The notes: generated by a model not told the origin, from the letters alone. A stretch of DNA of 64,000 bases from Arbacia lixula (GCA_963669155.1 OZ022588.1:11143067-11207066), one strand, 5' to 3'. Positions 46,990 to 59,569 are shown, counted from the stretch's first letter. Numbers and translations: made by a program.

Positions 46990-47965
46990 GCTGTATTGAT
47001 TTAACACTATGATAAACTTTAGCAGAACGTTACCAACAAAATCGGTTGGGTTTCCCCTTTTCACCAAATCTAGGACCCTAAGCACCTTCACTTTCATAAT
47101 ATTTTTCCAGCTTGTACATAAACTGTGGTATTGCTCTTCTGTCATTACCATACAACGCTGTAATGTATTCTACCCATCTTTCGGAGATTTCCTCTTGATC
47201 AAACAGGAGTTTGCCATCTTTATAATTTATGCGCCACATGGTCACATTCTACTTACTCTTGTTGGTGAATTCTCTGACTTTCTTATACATTTCTTTTGAC
47301 CTATGTCGTTTGTCTAAATCTTCAATTTCCTTGCAATTTTCCTCGAGCCATTGTTCCTTGGCTTTCCTGCATGTTGCTGAGATTTGTCTATTTATCCTAT
47401 CATATTCAGCATTGTTTTTATTTTTCTGCTTTTTCCTTTCTTCCATCAATACTAAGATTTCATCCACCATCCAGTCCTTATTCTTATTTTAATGTGTGCC
47501 ACTCCTTTCTTGGACAACAGTTGGACCAAGATGTCGTATCTATTCTTCATTTCAATGTTGCATTTCCGTTTGTATTCTTCTTCATTAAGTTTCAGCTGTC
47601 CTGCTCTAGCTGCTTCCTTTATTCATTTTAAGTTAGTGTCCATCTTGATCACCACAAGGTTGTGATTTTTAGTTTAAATCTGCACCCGGATTGTTTTTTG
47701 CTTGTTTAGCAAATTTCTGTATCTTTAGTTAATTATTATGTTACCATCTGATTCCTGATGATGTCAGCAAAGCTTTGCCATATGTATCGCTTTTGTAGCG
47801 GCTGCTGGAACCACGTATTTGTTACAAAGAGCTTATGAGCTTTTCTCCTCTTTCATTCTTCTTGTGAGATCCATAATGTCCAACACTGTTTCCGAGCTTC
47901 TCACTTCCAATCTTTGCATTCACATCCTCTATAAGTACTTCATCTGATTTAACGTACTTAATACT
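46990..47965 (-). mobile_element. Degenerate LINE fragment inside intron 2 of SLC16-like copy A
   Basis: On the minus strand, pieces read VLIEDVNAKIGSEKLGNSVG (the GDFNAkiG block of the AP-endonuclease, here with Val for Phe), then DEILVLMEERKKQKNKNNAEYDR and EEISERWVEYI near the far end. These are the endonuclease-to-RT linker blocks of LINE ORF2. The frame is broken several times. The boundary with the host intron is about 40 bases before exon A3, since that last piece matches copy B's intron. Confidence 0.8.
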
Positions 47966-49674
47966 AAATGACATGACTAACATGTCGTATTCTTCTACTC
48001 TAGGGGTCCTGTTCTTCAACGCCTTGATGCGCACGTTGATCACAGCCTGGGCGTGGACAGTTGCTCTTTAGATTTCATTGGGCTTCCCTGTTGCCTGACC
48101 CTGTCACCTCCACACTCGCAGGATCAGTACAGTGGTGAAGGCGACCATGCGGATGGTAAAGATCTAGATACATGGCAGGGCAAATCGGCCCCTCTCGACT
48201 CAATAAAGAATGCAGAGAAGGGCCTGCAGATCGCTGGGGTGGAGACACTCTCCCAAACAGATCAGGACGTCGCGGATGGAGTTGACGACGAGCTTGCCCA
48301 CTCCTATCTAGGAGAATCCCGTGTGTCTTCGACGACATGCAGTACGCGTCCGGACACTCAAAGCTATAATAAGCTTGACATTGACGAACAGGATGGTGTG
48401 GAGACGACATCCAGCCATCCTTGTGCGGGAGGGTGGGGAAGGACGGAGCCAAACGTATCTTCCCACCTGGGGCAGGATCCTCCGCTTTCCAGACGTGTGG
48501 TCCTTGGCTCTTGGATATGCCCTGTCTGCTCCGCGCTTTCTTTTCTCCACTTCAGTACGGTGAGGACGTAGTCGAGTGTCCAAGCATTTTCAATCACTAG
48601 TCAAGACAAGCATGATCAGAGAACGAGATTAGAGTGTTGATCAAGTTTTGCGCTTGTCCCGCCGTTGATCAAGTAATACTATAAACATGTCGAGTAAATC
48701 AACTTCTCGATGAATGTAATAGGCCACAAGTGGTGGACTCGTTTTTCTGGAACTGAGTCAAAATCAATAACAGGAAGGCAATCAATTTGTTAGTGTCATT
48801 CTTTTTTCTGCATCAGGTGAATTTCATCATGACGACTGGCTTCTCCAAGCATTCAGCCAGTCTTATGATGTCGGTGATGGGAGCCTCTGAGATCGTGGGA
48901 AGCTCGTAATCGGCTTCGGAGCAGATCGGATTCCGGTTCCGAAAATATGTCTCCTGATGGTCGCTAATGTCGTCGGGGCGATCGTGCTGTATTCCACCTT
49001 CTATGCAACCACAGAGGCGGCCATATTTGTCATCGTCAGTGGTAGGCAAACGGGTTAGATCATTTAGTTTTCTCAAAAAGTTTAAGAAGAAAGACAAGAT
49101 AGCAGAATGAGTCGAATGCGGTCAAATAGTTCTTATGAATTACGAAACCGTACGGGGTTCAAGAGCCAATGGTAAAATACACGTAAAACTATCAAACGTA
49201 GATAATCTTGTTTATAATGTTAAAAAGTTGAATAGTTGATTTTATTATTTCCTATCAGTCTACGAGAATTGACATTGGCAAGTTTTCCCCTGGTTGCATG
49301 CACTGACAAAAATGCTCAATCGCATGCACCATGTGCAAATATCCTTTCTCCAAAATATAATCCGCTTCCTGATTGTCAGTTCAGACAAACTTCCAACAAA
49401 AGCGTCGTAAATCTGTCTTAGGGATGTTTTGCGCATAGCCGCGCCACCTTCCAGTGCACATTACATCTTCAAACGAAATGGAACCTTCTGTGTTGAAAAC
49501 AAGGCATTTTGCAGCATTTCACTCCCGACTTTGCCCTACATTCGGGAGTACTGCACATTCCATGATTGCAAAATCATATTAAATGACACACCATTGTCCA
49601 CAAACGCACTTTGCGACATCAATATCTTATCAGTGTTGTCAAGGTGTTGGAGTTTGTTCCTATGATTTATCGTC

Positions 49675-49690
49675 AATTAGCCGGAAGTGA
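49675..49690 (+). promoter_or_regulatory. ETS-like site at the start of unit B
   Basis: AGCCGGAAGTGAG contains the ETS core CCGGAAGT. Unit A has the weaker aacggaagagga at the matching place (about 42631). It is about 2.2 kb upstream of the copy B start codon, so a promoter role is only a suggestion. Confidence 0.3.
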
Positions 49691-49783
49691 GAGTACTCGA
49701 ACAAGCGCGGAAGACAGATAATGCAAACGCCGCAATTTAACATATGAAAGATAACATTGTTATCTGATAGAGAGATGAAGAGC

Positions 49784-49787
<4 letters not shown>

Positions 49788-49826
<39 letters not shown>
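49788..49826. repeat. GA microsatellite
   Basis: Pure GA run in the 5' flank of unit B. Confidence 0.9.
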
Positions 49827-49827
<1 letters not shown>

Positions 49828-50273
49828 GGGTGGGGGGAGGGGCGATAATAGAGAGAGTGTGTGTTGAGTTCACATCGTCCATTCCCGTAGTTTTGTCTTA
49901 GTATTGTTTTCAGGTACGTTTAGTCACTCAATGCATGTAATGGACTTTGGAGAGACAAATTCCAGTGCCACACTCGAAGTGTTGGGTTTGGCAAGGTATA
50001 GACGTTCGTTGTACACGTTTAGTCATTACGAGTTTTGCTTTCAATCTGTAAAGTTGTCATTGAGTTCTTGTCAAGTTTGGAGTCCGAGTAAAGCAGCCGT
50101 CATGTTATTTTCGCCTTTTGTGATCCTGTTTCAATATTTTCAAGAATTTTTCGACGTATACTGGTCTTTGCCGACACCAAGTTTGTACTGAAGAGTCTTC
50201 ACTTTGTATTTTAGTGTGGAAACTCACCTATATTGGTAAGCTCAATTCATTTTGTATAATGATAATTATGATA

Positions 50274-50318
50274 GTAATAATAATAATAATAGAAATAATA
50301 ATAATAATAATAATAATG

Positions 50319-50365
<47 letters not shown>

Positions 50366-50645
50366 CGGTTCTTATATAGCGCTTTCCTAGTAAGAAGTAC
50401 TACCCAAAAGCGCTCGATTATTACCCTGGCTTTAGCCAAGCAGCCAAGTATGTAGCGCTAAAAGCTAGTTGATGTAATTAGATCAGGAATAAAATATTCC
50501 TGCCAGGAACCCATTCACTACACCTGGGTTGAGAGGGACAAACATGAGCAAAACACCTTGTCCAAGGGTGTACGCACCGGACTGGGCTTGAACCCAGGAT
50601 CTCTCTGCGAGAGTCAAGGCCTCTCACCACTATACCACAGTCTGT
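50274..50645 (-). mobile_element. tRNA-derived SINE, family 1, copy 2
   Basis: On the minus strand it reads ggtatagtggtgagaggcct, B box GGGTTCAAGCCC, gtgttttgctcatg, caacccaggtgtag, aattacatcaactagc and ggaaagcgctatataagaacc. It ends in a long (ATT)n tail (about 50274-50364). It matches 2985-3290 throughout. The long clean tail suggests a recent insertion. Confidence 0.85.
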
Positions 50646-50965
50646 GGAAGAGAATTCCACAGGGTTGGCCCTGCCCGTTCTCCCCACGATTTCATTGAAA
50701 CGGGAACTTGCAAAAGTCCAAATGTGGGGGATCTTAACGTTCGTGAGGATTGGTGGTTGTGAATCAAAGATTCATTGTTACTGGGGGAAGTTCCATTGAC
50801 AACATGAAATATACGTTCTCTCAGGGGCAACCAATGAAGACTTTTCAAGACAGGAGTGATATCAGGGGTGGCATCAATAACTCTGTTCCGTTTGCCGTCT
50901 CGCTCATGCGATGGTGGATTCCCTTCCTTTATATAACAGTCACGAGTCAAATACAAATTCAAGTG
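50640..50965 (-). mobile_element. LINE C-terminal fragment next to the SINE
   Basis: The minus-strand frame reads ITPVLKSLHWLPLRERIFHV and, after an internal deletion, SSRTLRSPTFGLLQVPVS and AGPTLWNSLPQTV. These are the HW.PV..RI and G...WN.LP blocks of CR1/L2-group reverse transcriptases. The SINE head abuts it directly. Confidence 0.8.
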
Positions 50966-51873
50966 ATTGTGAGATAGAGATTGTGTATACCTTAATTATT
51001 GTTCGTACAGCACGCGCTCACACGCTTCTTCCAATAGCCGTCTCTCTACCTTGTTAAATATGTTTTACCTTGTCTTTTGTCTGCATTCTTGTGCCATGAA
51101 CCATGCCAGCCATAACGAGGCAACCCTGTGTTTTATTGTTCATAATCTGAAAAAGAGAGCACGAATTCAATAGCTCACCCAGCAAGCTCGGGGTCGAAGT
51201 ACGGCAAATAACTAAATGATAAATATACTGGACAAAATTCCTCCATAGAGATTTGGTGACTTTACATCCATAGAGTTTTATTACGAGTCGGACGTCGCAC
51301 TTCGTCCGAGCCGTGTCCTTCCTGCAAAGCAGTCGTTATCGGTCCTCATCACCGACATTGCGTGTTCGTCCAGGTCGTCCCACGGTCGTCAACGATATCG
51401 TTGTCTCGTCGCAAGTTCTTCATCAGTTCATCGCAGCACCGTCGCAATTCAGGAATCATCGTCATGGTTTATCCCAGCTCGCGTTTGTCTGGTTGTCCAT
51501 GTGTGTGTGTGTGTGTGTGTGGCTGTTTACGTGATTCCGGGTGTTTGCGTTTGTGATAGTTATTAGTCCGTGTTAACTATATGATTTTTTAATCACCGGA
51601 TTTGTTTCAGTACAGTTGGAATATCTTTCCAGGAGCACATTTAGCAGAGCTTATAACATACTGATCAAAATACTTGAAACTTCAATTCATTTGTCCTAGT
51701 CAGTTTGTTATGTTGATTTTCCACAATAAGTTCTTCCTCTCTTTATTTCCTGTGGGTTCTCAATCGGGTCGTGACAGTGTGAGATTCTGTGTCCTTCGTG
51801 TTGTCTCTGGCAACCTCGTTTTGGATCAACGCAGACAACCACGCCGACAACCACGCCGACAACCACACCGGCA

Positions 51874-54800
51874 ATGTGCCAGGGCCTCGGAAAACTCTGG
51901 AGATGGTTTGTTGCCTTGGCCACTGCCGTCATATTCGCCGTCACCTACGGGTTCCTGTATTCATTCGGACTTCTCATGGTTGAGCTCATTGAGGAGTTCG
52001 GCAGCGATGTCATTACTACTGGTATGCGTACGCTTCTGTGTCATTCTCTGAATCATTAGGGATGTAGGCATTTGTGTATCCATTATAATGATTACTCAAT
52101 TATAACAATACTGATATATAGTTCATTTTAGTTATAAAAGATATTCATTCAATAACCCAATCATTTATCGTCCTTATACAATAATTGAGGGGCCCATTCC
52201 AACAATGTTTATTACATCTATCATAAAAATTTGATTCCTCATTTTTGAAGCTTTCAAGTTAATTCATTAAAAAATGGAATTAGTGTAAGGAAAGTGTAGA
52301 TATTGGTGACTACTTATTGATTAGTTATGTTTCAATTTTCATTTGAATGAAGTAATCTCATGTTTGAGTTAGCCCCCCTGGTCTTGTAAGTATGAAGGTT
52401 TTATTTTGCATTTTGATGGTTATTTCGATGTTGCTACCGTTAATAAGTTGTCCAATCCTGCCAATAAAACCAGTGTCCATGCTGATTTAAAGACGGCGTT
52501 GCCCCCCCCCCCCCCCTCCCCCGGGATCCTTTTGCAGATCACAAAAACTAGAGAGAATCCTACCATTCTCCGTCTTTGAACATCAATCGTGATTGCGTCC
52601 CAAACACTCTATAGTACCACATCAAACGCTGGTGTAGGATTATGAGTCGCTGTGATACTATCTGTTGTAACAAGCCTTTCCTTTGTGAAATTAAGTGAGA
52701 TTGAAATGGGATTTTATAGAGCAATATTCCAAGGACCTTCTCACTGTTCCAGTAATATAAAAGACGATGATGTATAGGCCACTACACGTCTATATTCTGT
52801 TTGCAGGCTACGTTGGAACCGCTGCGTGGGGTGCAACATGCATCCTCTGCCTGTTCACCACACCCCTCGCTAAAAAGATTGGATGCCGTTTGGCATCCAT
52901 TTTGGGCGTGGTCACTTGCGCCACCTCCGCCGCTCTCTCCTCCTTCGTGCCGTCTGTCGTGGCGCTGTTCGGCGCCTACAGCCTCCTCTACGCCATCGGG
53001 AACGCCTTGGTTACCACGGCCGTTATCCTCATCGTGCTCGAGTATTTCCCCACGAGACACACCACCACTGCCATGGCCATAGCGTCTGCCGGTGTCAACG
53101 CAGGTACATGCACCCCATCATAGGGTCACGTGCGTCAGGTGGGCGCACGCGCGCGCGCGTGTGTGTGTGTGTGTGTGTGTGTGCATGTGGGCATATACCA
53201 TGTTCGTGATATCACTTTCAAGGCACTTATAATCGCATGTATACCGCTGTATTCTTTACTTCATAACTCCATGCGAATAGCTTCAGCTCTATGAAACAAA
53301 ATACTTGTAATCAGAAAACATACAGTTTTATATCATGAACACAAAATAAGAAAGATTAACGTCCCCAATTTTTAGTGTACTGACACGCTCATTGTTATTA
53401 TTTTTTTTTACTGGAGAAAACTATTCAACAATTCTTTCCATGTGTGCATATTGATCTTAGGAGATGTAGCTTTAGGACTAAACAGAATGCAAAATTCACA
53501 GACATCAAGATAATTTTTTAAAAAAAAAATGCGTGATATACAGACAATATCATAGTTATACATTCGTTCTCATGCAGTCAAATCAGAACAAGTGGATGTT
53601 TTTAAAGTTATGCTCTAACTCTGGAAAGTTGCGCTACGTAATTTATCTAAACCTTAAGAGCCGTGCTTCAAAAGAATATTTCTAGAGTAGCGTTTATCTT
53701 AGTCATTTGTATTCATTTAAGGTGCAAGTATTTCATATCGCTGGAGAGCTGGAAACAAGGATATGCCTGATCTTTCCTAGATAATGCTTTTGGGGTTCAT
53801 TCTTCAAGATAAACTTATCAAAATTGAGTAATATTCTTTTGGCACATACTTATACAGATTGACTTGAAACATGTGTAAATTTGTTGCAGTAATTGCAAGA
53901 ATCCACGATAACTGCCAAACGAAACCCACCTGACAATATTTTCCAAGCTGATCATGAAAATGTATTGATAAGAGCATTGAAAATAATGCAAGTTATACAA
54001 TACAAGGTGGATTAGAATCCTTCCTGTCGACCAGAGTACTATACCTACATGTACACACGTACTTCTACAGTAAATGTTAATATGTCGTTACATCGACAAC
54101 GTACAATGTCAAGCTTCTGGCAGGTGCTAATTAACACTTTGTGTGACAGACAAATGGTGCTTTATGGGATTTTCGTGTCTTACTAGTCAAAAATCACCAC
54201 GGGGCATGCCAAGAGTTAAAACAGAAAGAACGCGTCAACTCACTACCAGAAGGTATCCAACATCTATTCTCTAAGTGAAGTTTACTGTAATCTCTTGGAA
54301 AATTTCGCGTTATTTTGTTGTTTCCTAATTTCTATTGACATGACTAACATGTCTTATTCTTCTGCTCTAGGGGTCCTGTTGTTCAATCCCTTGATGCACA
54401 CGTTGATCACAGCCTGGGGGTGGAGAGTTGCGCTTCGGATTTCATCGGCCGTGCTTCTAGGTATAGGGCTTCCCTGTTGCCTGACCATGTCACCTCCACG
54501 ATCCCAGGGCATGCAGGGTCAGCATGGTGGTGCTGGCAACCTTGCGGATGGTAAATATTCTACCTCCCTTTCTCAACAACATGCACAGATAGAACATTGT
54601 TTGTAGTTTGTATTTGGGGGTATTTACATGACTTATTGGTGATTTTGTTAGATGATTTCATTACAATGTACGTATATATACTGTAGTTATCTGTCTTGCC
54701 ATGGCACACCCAGGCGATATTTTTTATTTTTCTCCTCCTTTATCAGTCTTCCCATTTTTATTTATTCTCCTACTTTTTCTGTGTATCTCCATCTCCCTTT

Positions 54801-57657
54801 TCCTTGTCTTATTTACAGTAGCATATTTGTTGTGTTAGATAATATGTCTCTATATGTTTGCTATATGTAATCTTTGAACTTTTGCAAGCCACTTTAATTC
54901 AGTTCTTGGACTGCAATCGTGGATTTTATTAATTAATCAATGTACTACTACTAGATATATGGCAGGGCCAATCGACCCCTCTCGACTCAATGAAGGATGC
55001 AGAGAAGGATGCTGTGGTGGAGGCACTCGCCCAAAGAGATCAGGACGTCGCGGACGGAGTTGGCGACGAGCTTGCCCACTCCTATCTAGGAGATACCCGT
55101 GTGTCTTCGACGACATGCAGTACGCGTCCGGACACTCAAAGCTATAATAAGCTTGACATTGACGAACCGGATGGTGTGGAGACGATATCCAGCCATCCCA
55201 AAGGACGGAGCCAAACGTACCTTCGCACCTGGGGTAGGATCTTCCGCTATCCGGACGTGTGGTTCTTGGCTCTTGGATATGCCCTGTCTGGTCTTGCGCT
55301 TACATTTCTCTACTTTAGTACGGTGAGGACGAAGTCGGGGGGTCTAAACAGTTGGAAGTTCATTTTGAATCTGCAGTATAATCACCGTAATCATAAGAGG
55401 AGAACGATATTAGAGTGTTGAGAAAGATTTTAGCTTGTCCTGCTGTTTATAGAATATGCCGTGAACATATCGAATAAATCTACTTCAGATGAATGTTATA
55501 GGCCACAAGTAGTGAATTAGTAGTTTTGAAAATCAGCCCAACTTAACTGAGTGTGTTGGTGACACGTAACGCATAACAAGTAAGCAGTCAAAGTATTTGT
55601 TCCTGTCATTCTATTTTCTGCCACAGGTGAATTTCATCGTGACGGCTGGTTTCTCCAAGCAGACGGCCAGTATTATGATGTCGGTGATGGGCGCCTCTGA
55701 GCTCGTAGGGAAGCTCGTAATGGGCTTCGGAGCAGATCGGATTCCGGTTCCGAAGATATGTCTCCTGATGGTCGCTAATGTCGTCGGAGCGATCGTGCTA
55801 TATTCCACCTTCTATGCAACCACAGAGGCGGCCATATTTGCCATCGTCAGTGGTAGGCAAACGGGTTACCTAATTTTATTTTCTCAAGACGTTTTAGCAA
55901 AAAGACAAGATAGAAGAAGACGAATGCGGTATCGAATTGTATTCGTGCCAAAAAGCAATGGCAGTAACAAACTCCACGTGAATCTACATCCATCATATCC
56001 ATGGTCATCTCTCCTTCTCCGACCGCCCCCCTCCCTACCCACGACTGACATCTTGACCAATAAATCAATGAATTTGTTAATTGCTGCATCCTGCCATAAC
56101 AGCTGCAACCAGAGATATTACCGATATGATTTTAAAAAAATATAATCCCCTCAAAATAGTTTTGCAAGTCACGTTTGAGGGGAAATTTCTAGAAATTGAT
56201 TTATTATTGTATGTAATATAATATGATAAACCAGCTTGACTATTCAAATACATTTTCTCTACGACAGAAACCGCTTCCTGGTTGTCAGGAAACAATTTAT
56301 CTTGTAAATATGTCTTAGAGATTTCTTCCACTTGTCCTCTTCACATGCATCTTCAAAAAAGCAAATGTGTTGAAAACTATGCATTTTGCAACATTTCACT
56401 TCCGACTTTGTCCTATTAGGGAATTCTGCTCACTCCATGATTGCAGGATCGTATTAAATGACATACCAATGTGAAAAGAAATACTCAAGCTTTCTATTGA
56501 TACCACATTCACATACGATGATAAAAACAAATTCTATACCCATGAAATCACTCCTCAAACTTGACTTGTAGAACTGTTTGAGATTTTTTACATTTAATGC
56601 GTTTGTCTTCAATGCTTTTAGTGGAAGGCTTCGTCGTCATGGCAGCCATAGACTCCCTCCCTCACACAATCGGATGCCAGAGTTACGCTCCAGACCTGTC
56701 GTCTCATATCTGGGCACTGACGATGGTCGCCCTAGGAGCAGGTGGAATTATGGGAGCCATCTTTGGTAAGAGTGGGGGGAAACTGGCTACCTCGTCATCC
56801 CCTTCTTGGTTTTTTTTCCTATACTCATGATCTACTTGTTATATCTTACATTTTCCTGTAGCTTTATGTTGTTCCTTTTCATATCCGTTGTTCCATTTTT
56901 AGTCCTCTATATCCTATCACGTGCTGGTGTGGAGGTTAAAAGAGGGTGATGCTAGTATCTACAAAGGTACTACTTTCTAAACCCACATTTGACCTGTTTA
57001 TAATAAAATATGAACGGAAGGCATTATCCCAAAAGAACTCATTGTGTCACTAATGGTGCATTGTTCTTTTAAATTTCAAAAATACCACATCTAGACTGTG
57101 CACGCTCAATTAACGGGAGACATAATACCAGAAGGACCTCATCGTCAAAAAAGATGAATTGTTCATATGTTTATCAGGTCGTCGTGCTCTTAATCTTTGG
57201 CGTTTCCGTTAAATGGGTCAAAGATAAAAGAGACGGGTAGTACTGGTACTAAATCCGTTTCCACATTGGTCGTACTCCTCAATTAACCTTTTATAACCAG
57301 ATTCTACTCTGTGGAATTTGTGTATATTATTGTACTTAATGCAAATGTGGCACACAATAATATTGGTGAAAACCGAGGCCGTCATGGTAACAAATATCTT
57401 CATCTTTGTCACAAGGTGGGAGCGTGGATCGAAGCGGGTCGTACGACTTTGCCATCTACGCCGTGGTCGGTGTCATCCTGGTATCCATCGTCTTCCTTGG
57501 GCTTGTTCCCGTCTTCCAAGTCGTCTTCGCCCGACATCGCTTCGTTATGTTCGCAAACGCGAGAGCGCGCAATAGAAAGGCGCGTCGCACTGTACCCGCT
57601 AAAAAAAGCACCGATGAGAAGAAAGATACACAGCATGACTTTGTGACTATGCGCTAG
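51874..57657 (+). CDS. SLC16 (monocarboxylate-transporter-like) MFS carrier, copy B, 7 exons
   Basis: Exons are 51874-52021, 52807-53103, 54371-54550, 54955-55322, 55627-55852, 56622-56765 and 57416-57657. All introns are GT-AG and all phases match, giving 534 residues ending in TAG. The family is plasma-membrane, 12-helix proton-linked or facilitative carriers of monocarboxylates and related acids. TM1-TM6 lie in exons 1-3. The signature before TM5, YFPTRHTTTAMAIASAGVNAG, fits the MCT motif YF.kRr.lA.G.a.aG...G. A cytosolic loop of about 100 residues (exon 4, acidic) separates the halves. TM7-TM12 follow (from PDVWFLALGYALSGLALTFL), and SGSYDFAIYAVVGVIL matches the family's last helix. The tail is basic, ending DFVTMR. 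The TM1 motif (E/D)G(G/S)(W/F)(G/A)W is degenerate here (GKLWRW). The substrate cannot be inferred. The start codon is set by alignment with copy A. Confidence 0.9.
53124..54360. other. Intron 2 of SLC16-like copy B
   Basis: It contains a GC/GT repeat (about 53147-53182). The rest is AT-rich with no LINE, unlike the matching intron of copy A. Its last 40 bases match copy A. Confidence 0.6.
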
Positions 57658-58078
57658 TAAAAAAGAAATTGACAGAAGGATGTTTGTACACGTCTACAAA
57701 AAATCTAGTCTATTCTAGTCTAGTTAAGTTTACAAAAGACTTAACAAGAATTCCAATCATATTCTAATGTTTTTTGCCACTAATATATTTTTTTTCAGAT
57801 TTTATCATCAAGGTTCATTGAGCGAGTTTTTTGGCTTGTTTGAAACAATTTTCTGTCCGAATTTATCTTCAATCTCATAACGACGTTACGATTTTCTGAT
57901 ATTGCGGGTTTTATATCATGTTCCTCTTGATAGGCGATGTATACAAGATTGTGTGTGACTCGACGTCTCCTTTCTGTGTCTCTCTTCCCATCCTTATTAT
58001 TAACCTCTTAACCTTAATTTAATGGAAACAAAATATAAGGAAGTGACAAATTATTGTGTTGGGATCAGTGTCCCCATT

Positions 58079-58084
58079 AATAAA
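58079..58084 (+). promoter_or_regulatory. Candidate poly(A) signal of SLC16-like copy B
   Basis: AATAAA about 420 bases after the stop codon, the first canonical hexamer on this strand after the gene. Confidence 0.45.
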
Positions 58085-58627
58085 GTCCCGCGCCTCTACC
58101 AGACTTCCGTCAGTGCTAGACATATCTTTCCTCCCCTGAGGCTTGGAGCAACGAGCAGCCTAACCGCCATTTAATTTGTCCTCAGCATGACACAATGCCT
58201 TGATTCCACTGATCTCCCTACTAACTTTAGTGTAGAGATCAGTGCTTGATTCTCATTCTGAGACTGTTTGTGAATAAGCAACAGAGGGCGTTCCTGTAGT
58301 GAAGGGAAGATAATATGGCCGTATTTTTATTTTAGAAAAAAAAATATGGAACAGAAGCTCCGGCATTTTGATAACTATTTGAAAGATTTAAAACTTACAC
58401 TTTCTATCAGTTTTAAATTATTGCATGTTATATTGATATATAGAGTACAGTTCAAATAAATTTGATATCCTTTACATTTGATTTGATTTTCATTTGTATT
58501 TCTCAGTAAGTAAGACAAAGATTGGATAGTGAATGCGACGTTTGGAGAACAGTTACATTCTATATTACTGTAAAACCAGGTTCGTGCTTAATTAAAGGCG
58601 TTTATTATCTTTTATTTCATCCGCTCT

Positions 58628-58746
58628 ATTCGGCCGAATTATATTCCTGAGCACACTCAAAAGAGATTTATATTTGCAAATTTCGTAGATAATCGCAAAT
58701 ATAAATCTCTTTTGAGTGTGCTCAGAAACCTAATTCGGCCGAATTA
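58628..58746. mobile_element. Near-perfect hairpin element with palindromic ends
   Basis: attcggccgaatta at both ends, then ctgagcacactcaaaagaga / tctcttttgagtgtgctcag and tttatatttgc / gcaaatataaa, around a loop of about 15 bases. Almost every base is paired. This is a young MITE or a structural element. Confidence 0.75.
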
Positions 58747-59186
58747 GATCGTGGTAAGGTATGGAGATATAGAGCAGAATTATGGTCTGAATGATAAGTC
58801 TAGCGAACAGGAAATCAGCAGGAGAATTCTTCTGATTTGTTATTGGATTGTCGTTACAAATGAAAGATAATTCGCTATTTGAAGCTAAAAAAAAATATGT
58901 AATATTTTTAACAAATGATAAAGATATGTTATTAAATATATCTTTATTTTTTGTAATAGCAGCCTAGCGAAAATAGACATTTGGAATTTATGTTACGTTT
59001 GTTAATATAACAGCATAAGAGAGTACAGTTGGAGTGGGGAATGGATTATCAAACACATCAAACCTCCGTGCTAGTTCCTTGATATTGCTGATGAACATGC
59101 TGACGAGACCTTCCATAGAATAATGAACATTGCCCTCTCATTGATGGGGTACTGTACTTATGATTTCATGGCACTGCATACGACAC

Positions 59187-59537
59187 GAATAAGCCACTTC
59201 GTAATTGCAATTTGCGCATGAGCAGATTATTGCTGGTAGAAAATATTACGTCAGGTCAATTTCACTACTCACAGAGTAAAATGGGAATTAATTAGATAGT
59301 CGACCACATTTCAATAGGCTATTATGCAAATATGGCAACAGCTATTCAGCTCTAAGAAGGTAGTGAAAGAACGTTCTACCATGTGCATCTGCTTCTATTA
59401 TTGTTCCGGGCACACTGTAAAATGTCTTTATATCCATCATCCAAAACAGCTTCATGAAAAAAATCCCAGTCAGCAGTCTAGTAGTATTTTTTTCAGTGGA
59501 TTGTCTGACCATGGTGTAATGACGAACTGGTCTATTC
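59187..59537 (+). mobile_element. MITE family 4, complete copy
   Basis: It begins gaataagccacttcgtaatt and ends gacgaactggtctattc. Internal phrases match 43.4-44.1 kb (actcacagagtaaaatggga, ctattcagctctaagaaggt, catgtgcatctgcttctatt). The paralogous unit 2 lacks it, so it inserted after the duplication. Confidence 0.8.
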
Positions 59538-59569
59538 GCCATATTTCTCCATTAAGGGCCTGCGAGTGG

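Larger units (their letters stand above)
43086..49041 (+). pseudogene. SLC16-like transporter copy A: intact 5' exons, decayed 3' half
   Basis: Exon A1 (43086-43242) and exon A2 (46030-46335) are open, well spliced (phase 1) and highly similar to copy B. A1 even keeps a better TM1 motif (KYWGWFVAF) than B (KLWRWFVAL). Downstream, A3 starts at 48004 after CTCTAG but reaches TAG at 48069, and an 18-base stretch present in B is missing. A3 and A4 are separated by only 12 bases (48156-48167, gtaaagatctag), whereas B has a 404-base intron. A4 carries an insertion of about 16 bases after the SSHP segment that shifts the frame. A5 (48817-49041) is one base shorter than B5. No A6 or A7 is found before unit B. 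A truncated or hybrid transcript using A1-A2 remains possible. Confidence 0.8.
42600..49675 (+). repeat. Tandem segmental duplication, unit A
   Basis: Unit A (about 7 kb) and unit B (about 49.68-57.7 kb) share a 5' flank (gagataatgcaaatgacgcaatt versus gacagataatgcaaacgccgcaatt), a GA repeat, the SLC16 exons and even intron segments. An example of the last is the cattttgcagcatttcactcccgactttg stretch at 49.5 kb against 56.4 kb. Unit A lacks counterparts of the last two exons. Confidence 0.8.
57660..59025. other. Spacer between the transporter and the leader-exon cluster
   Basis: AT-rich. It holds the putative 3' UTR of the transporter and the hairpin at 58628-58746. No further gene was seen. 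Confidence 0.55.
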
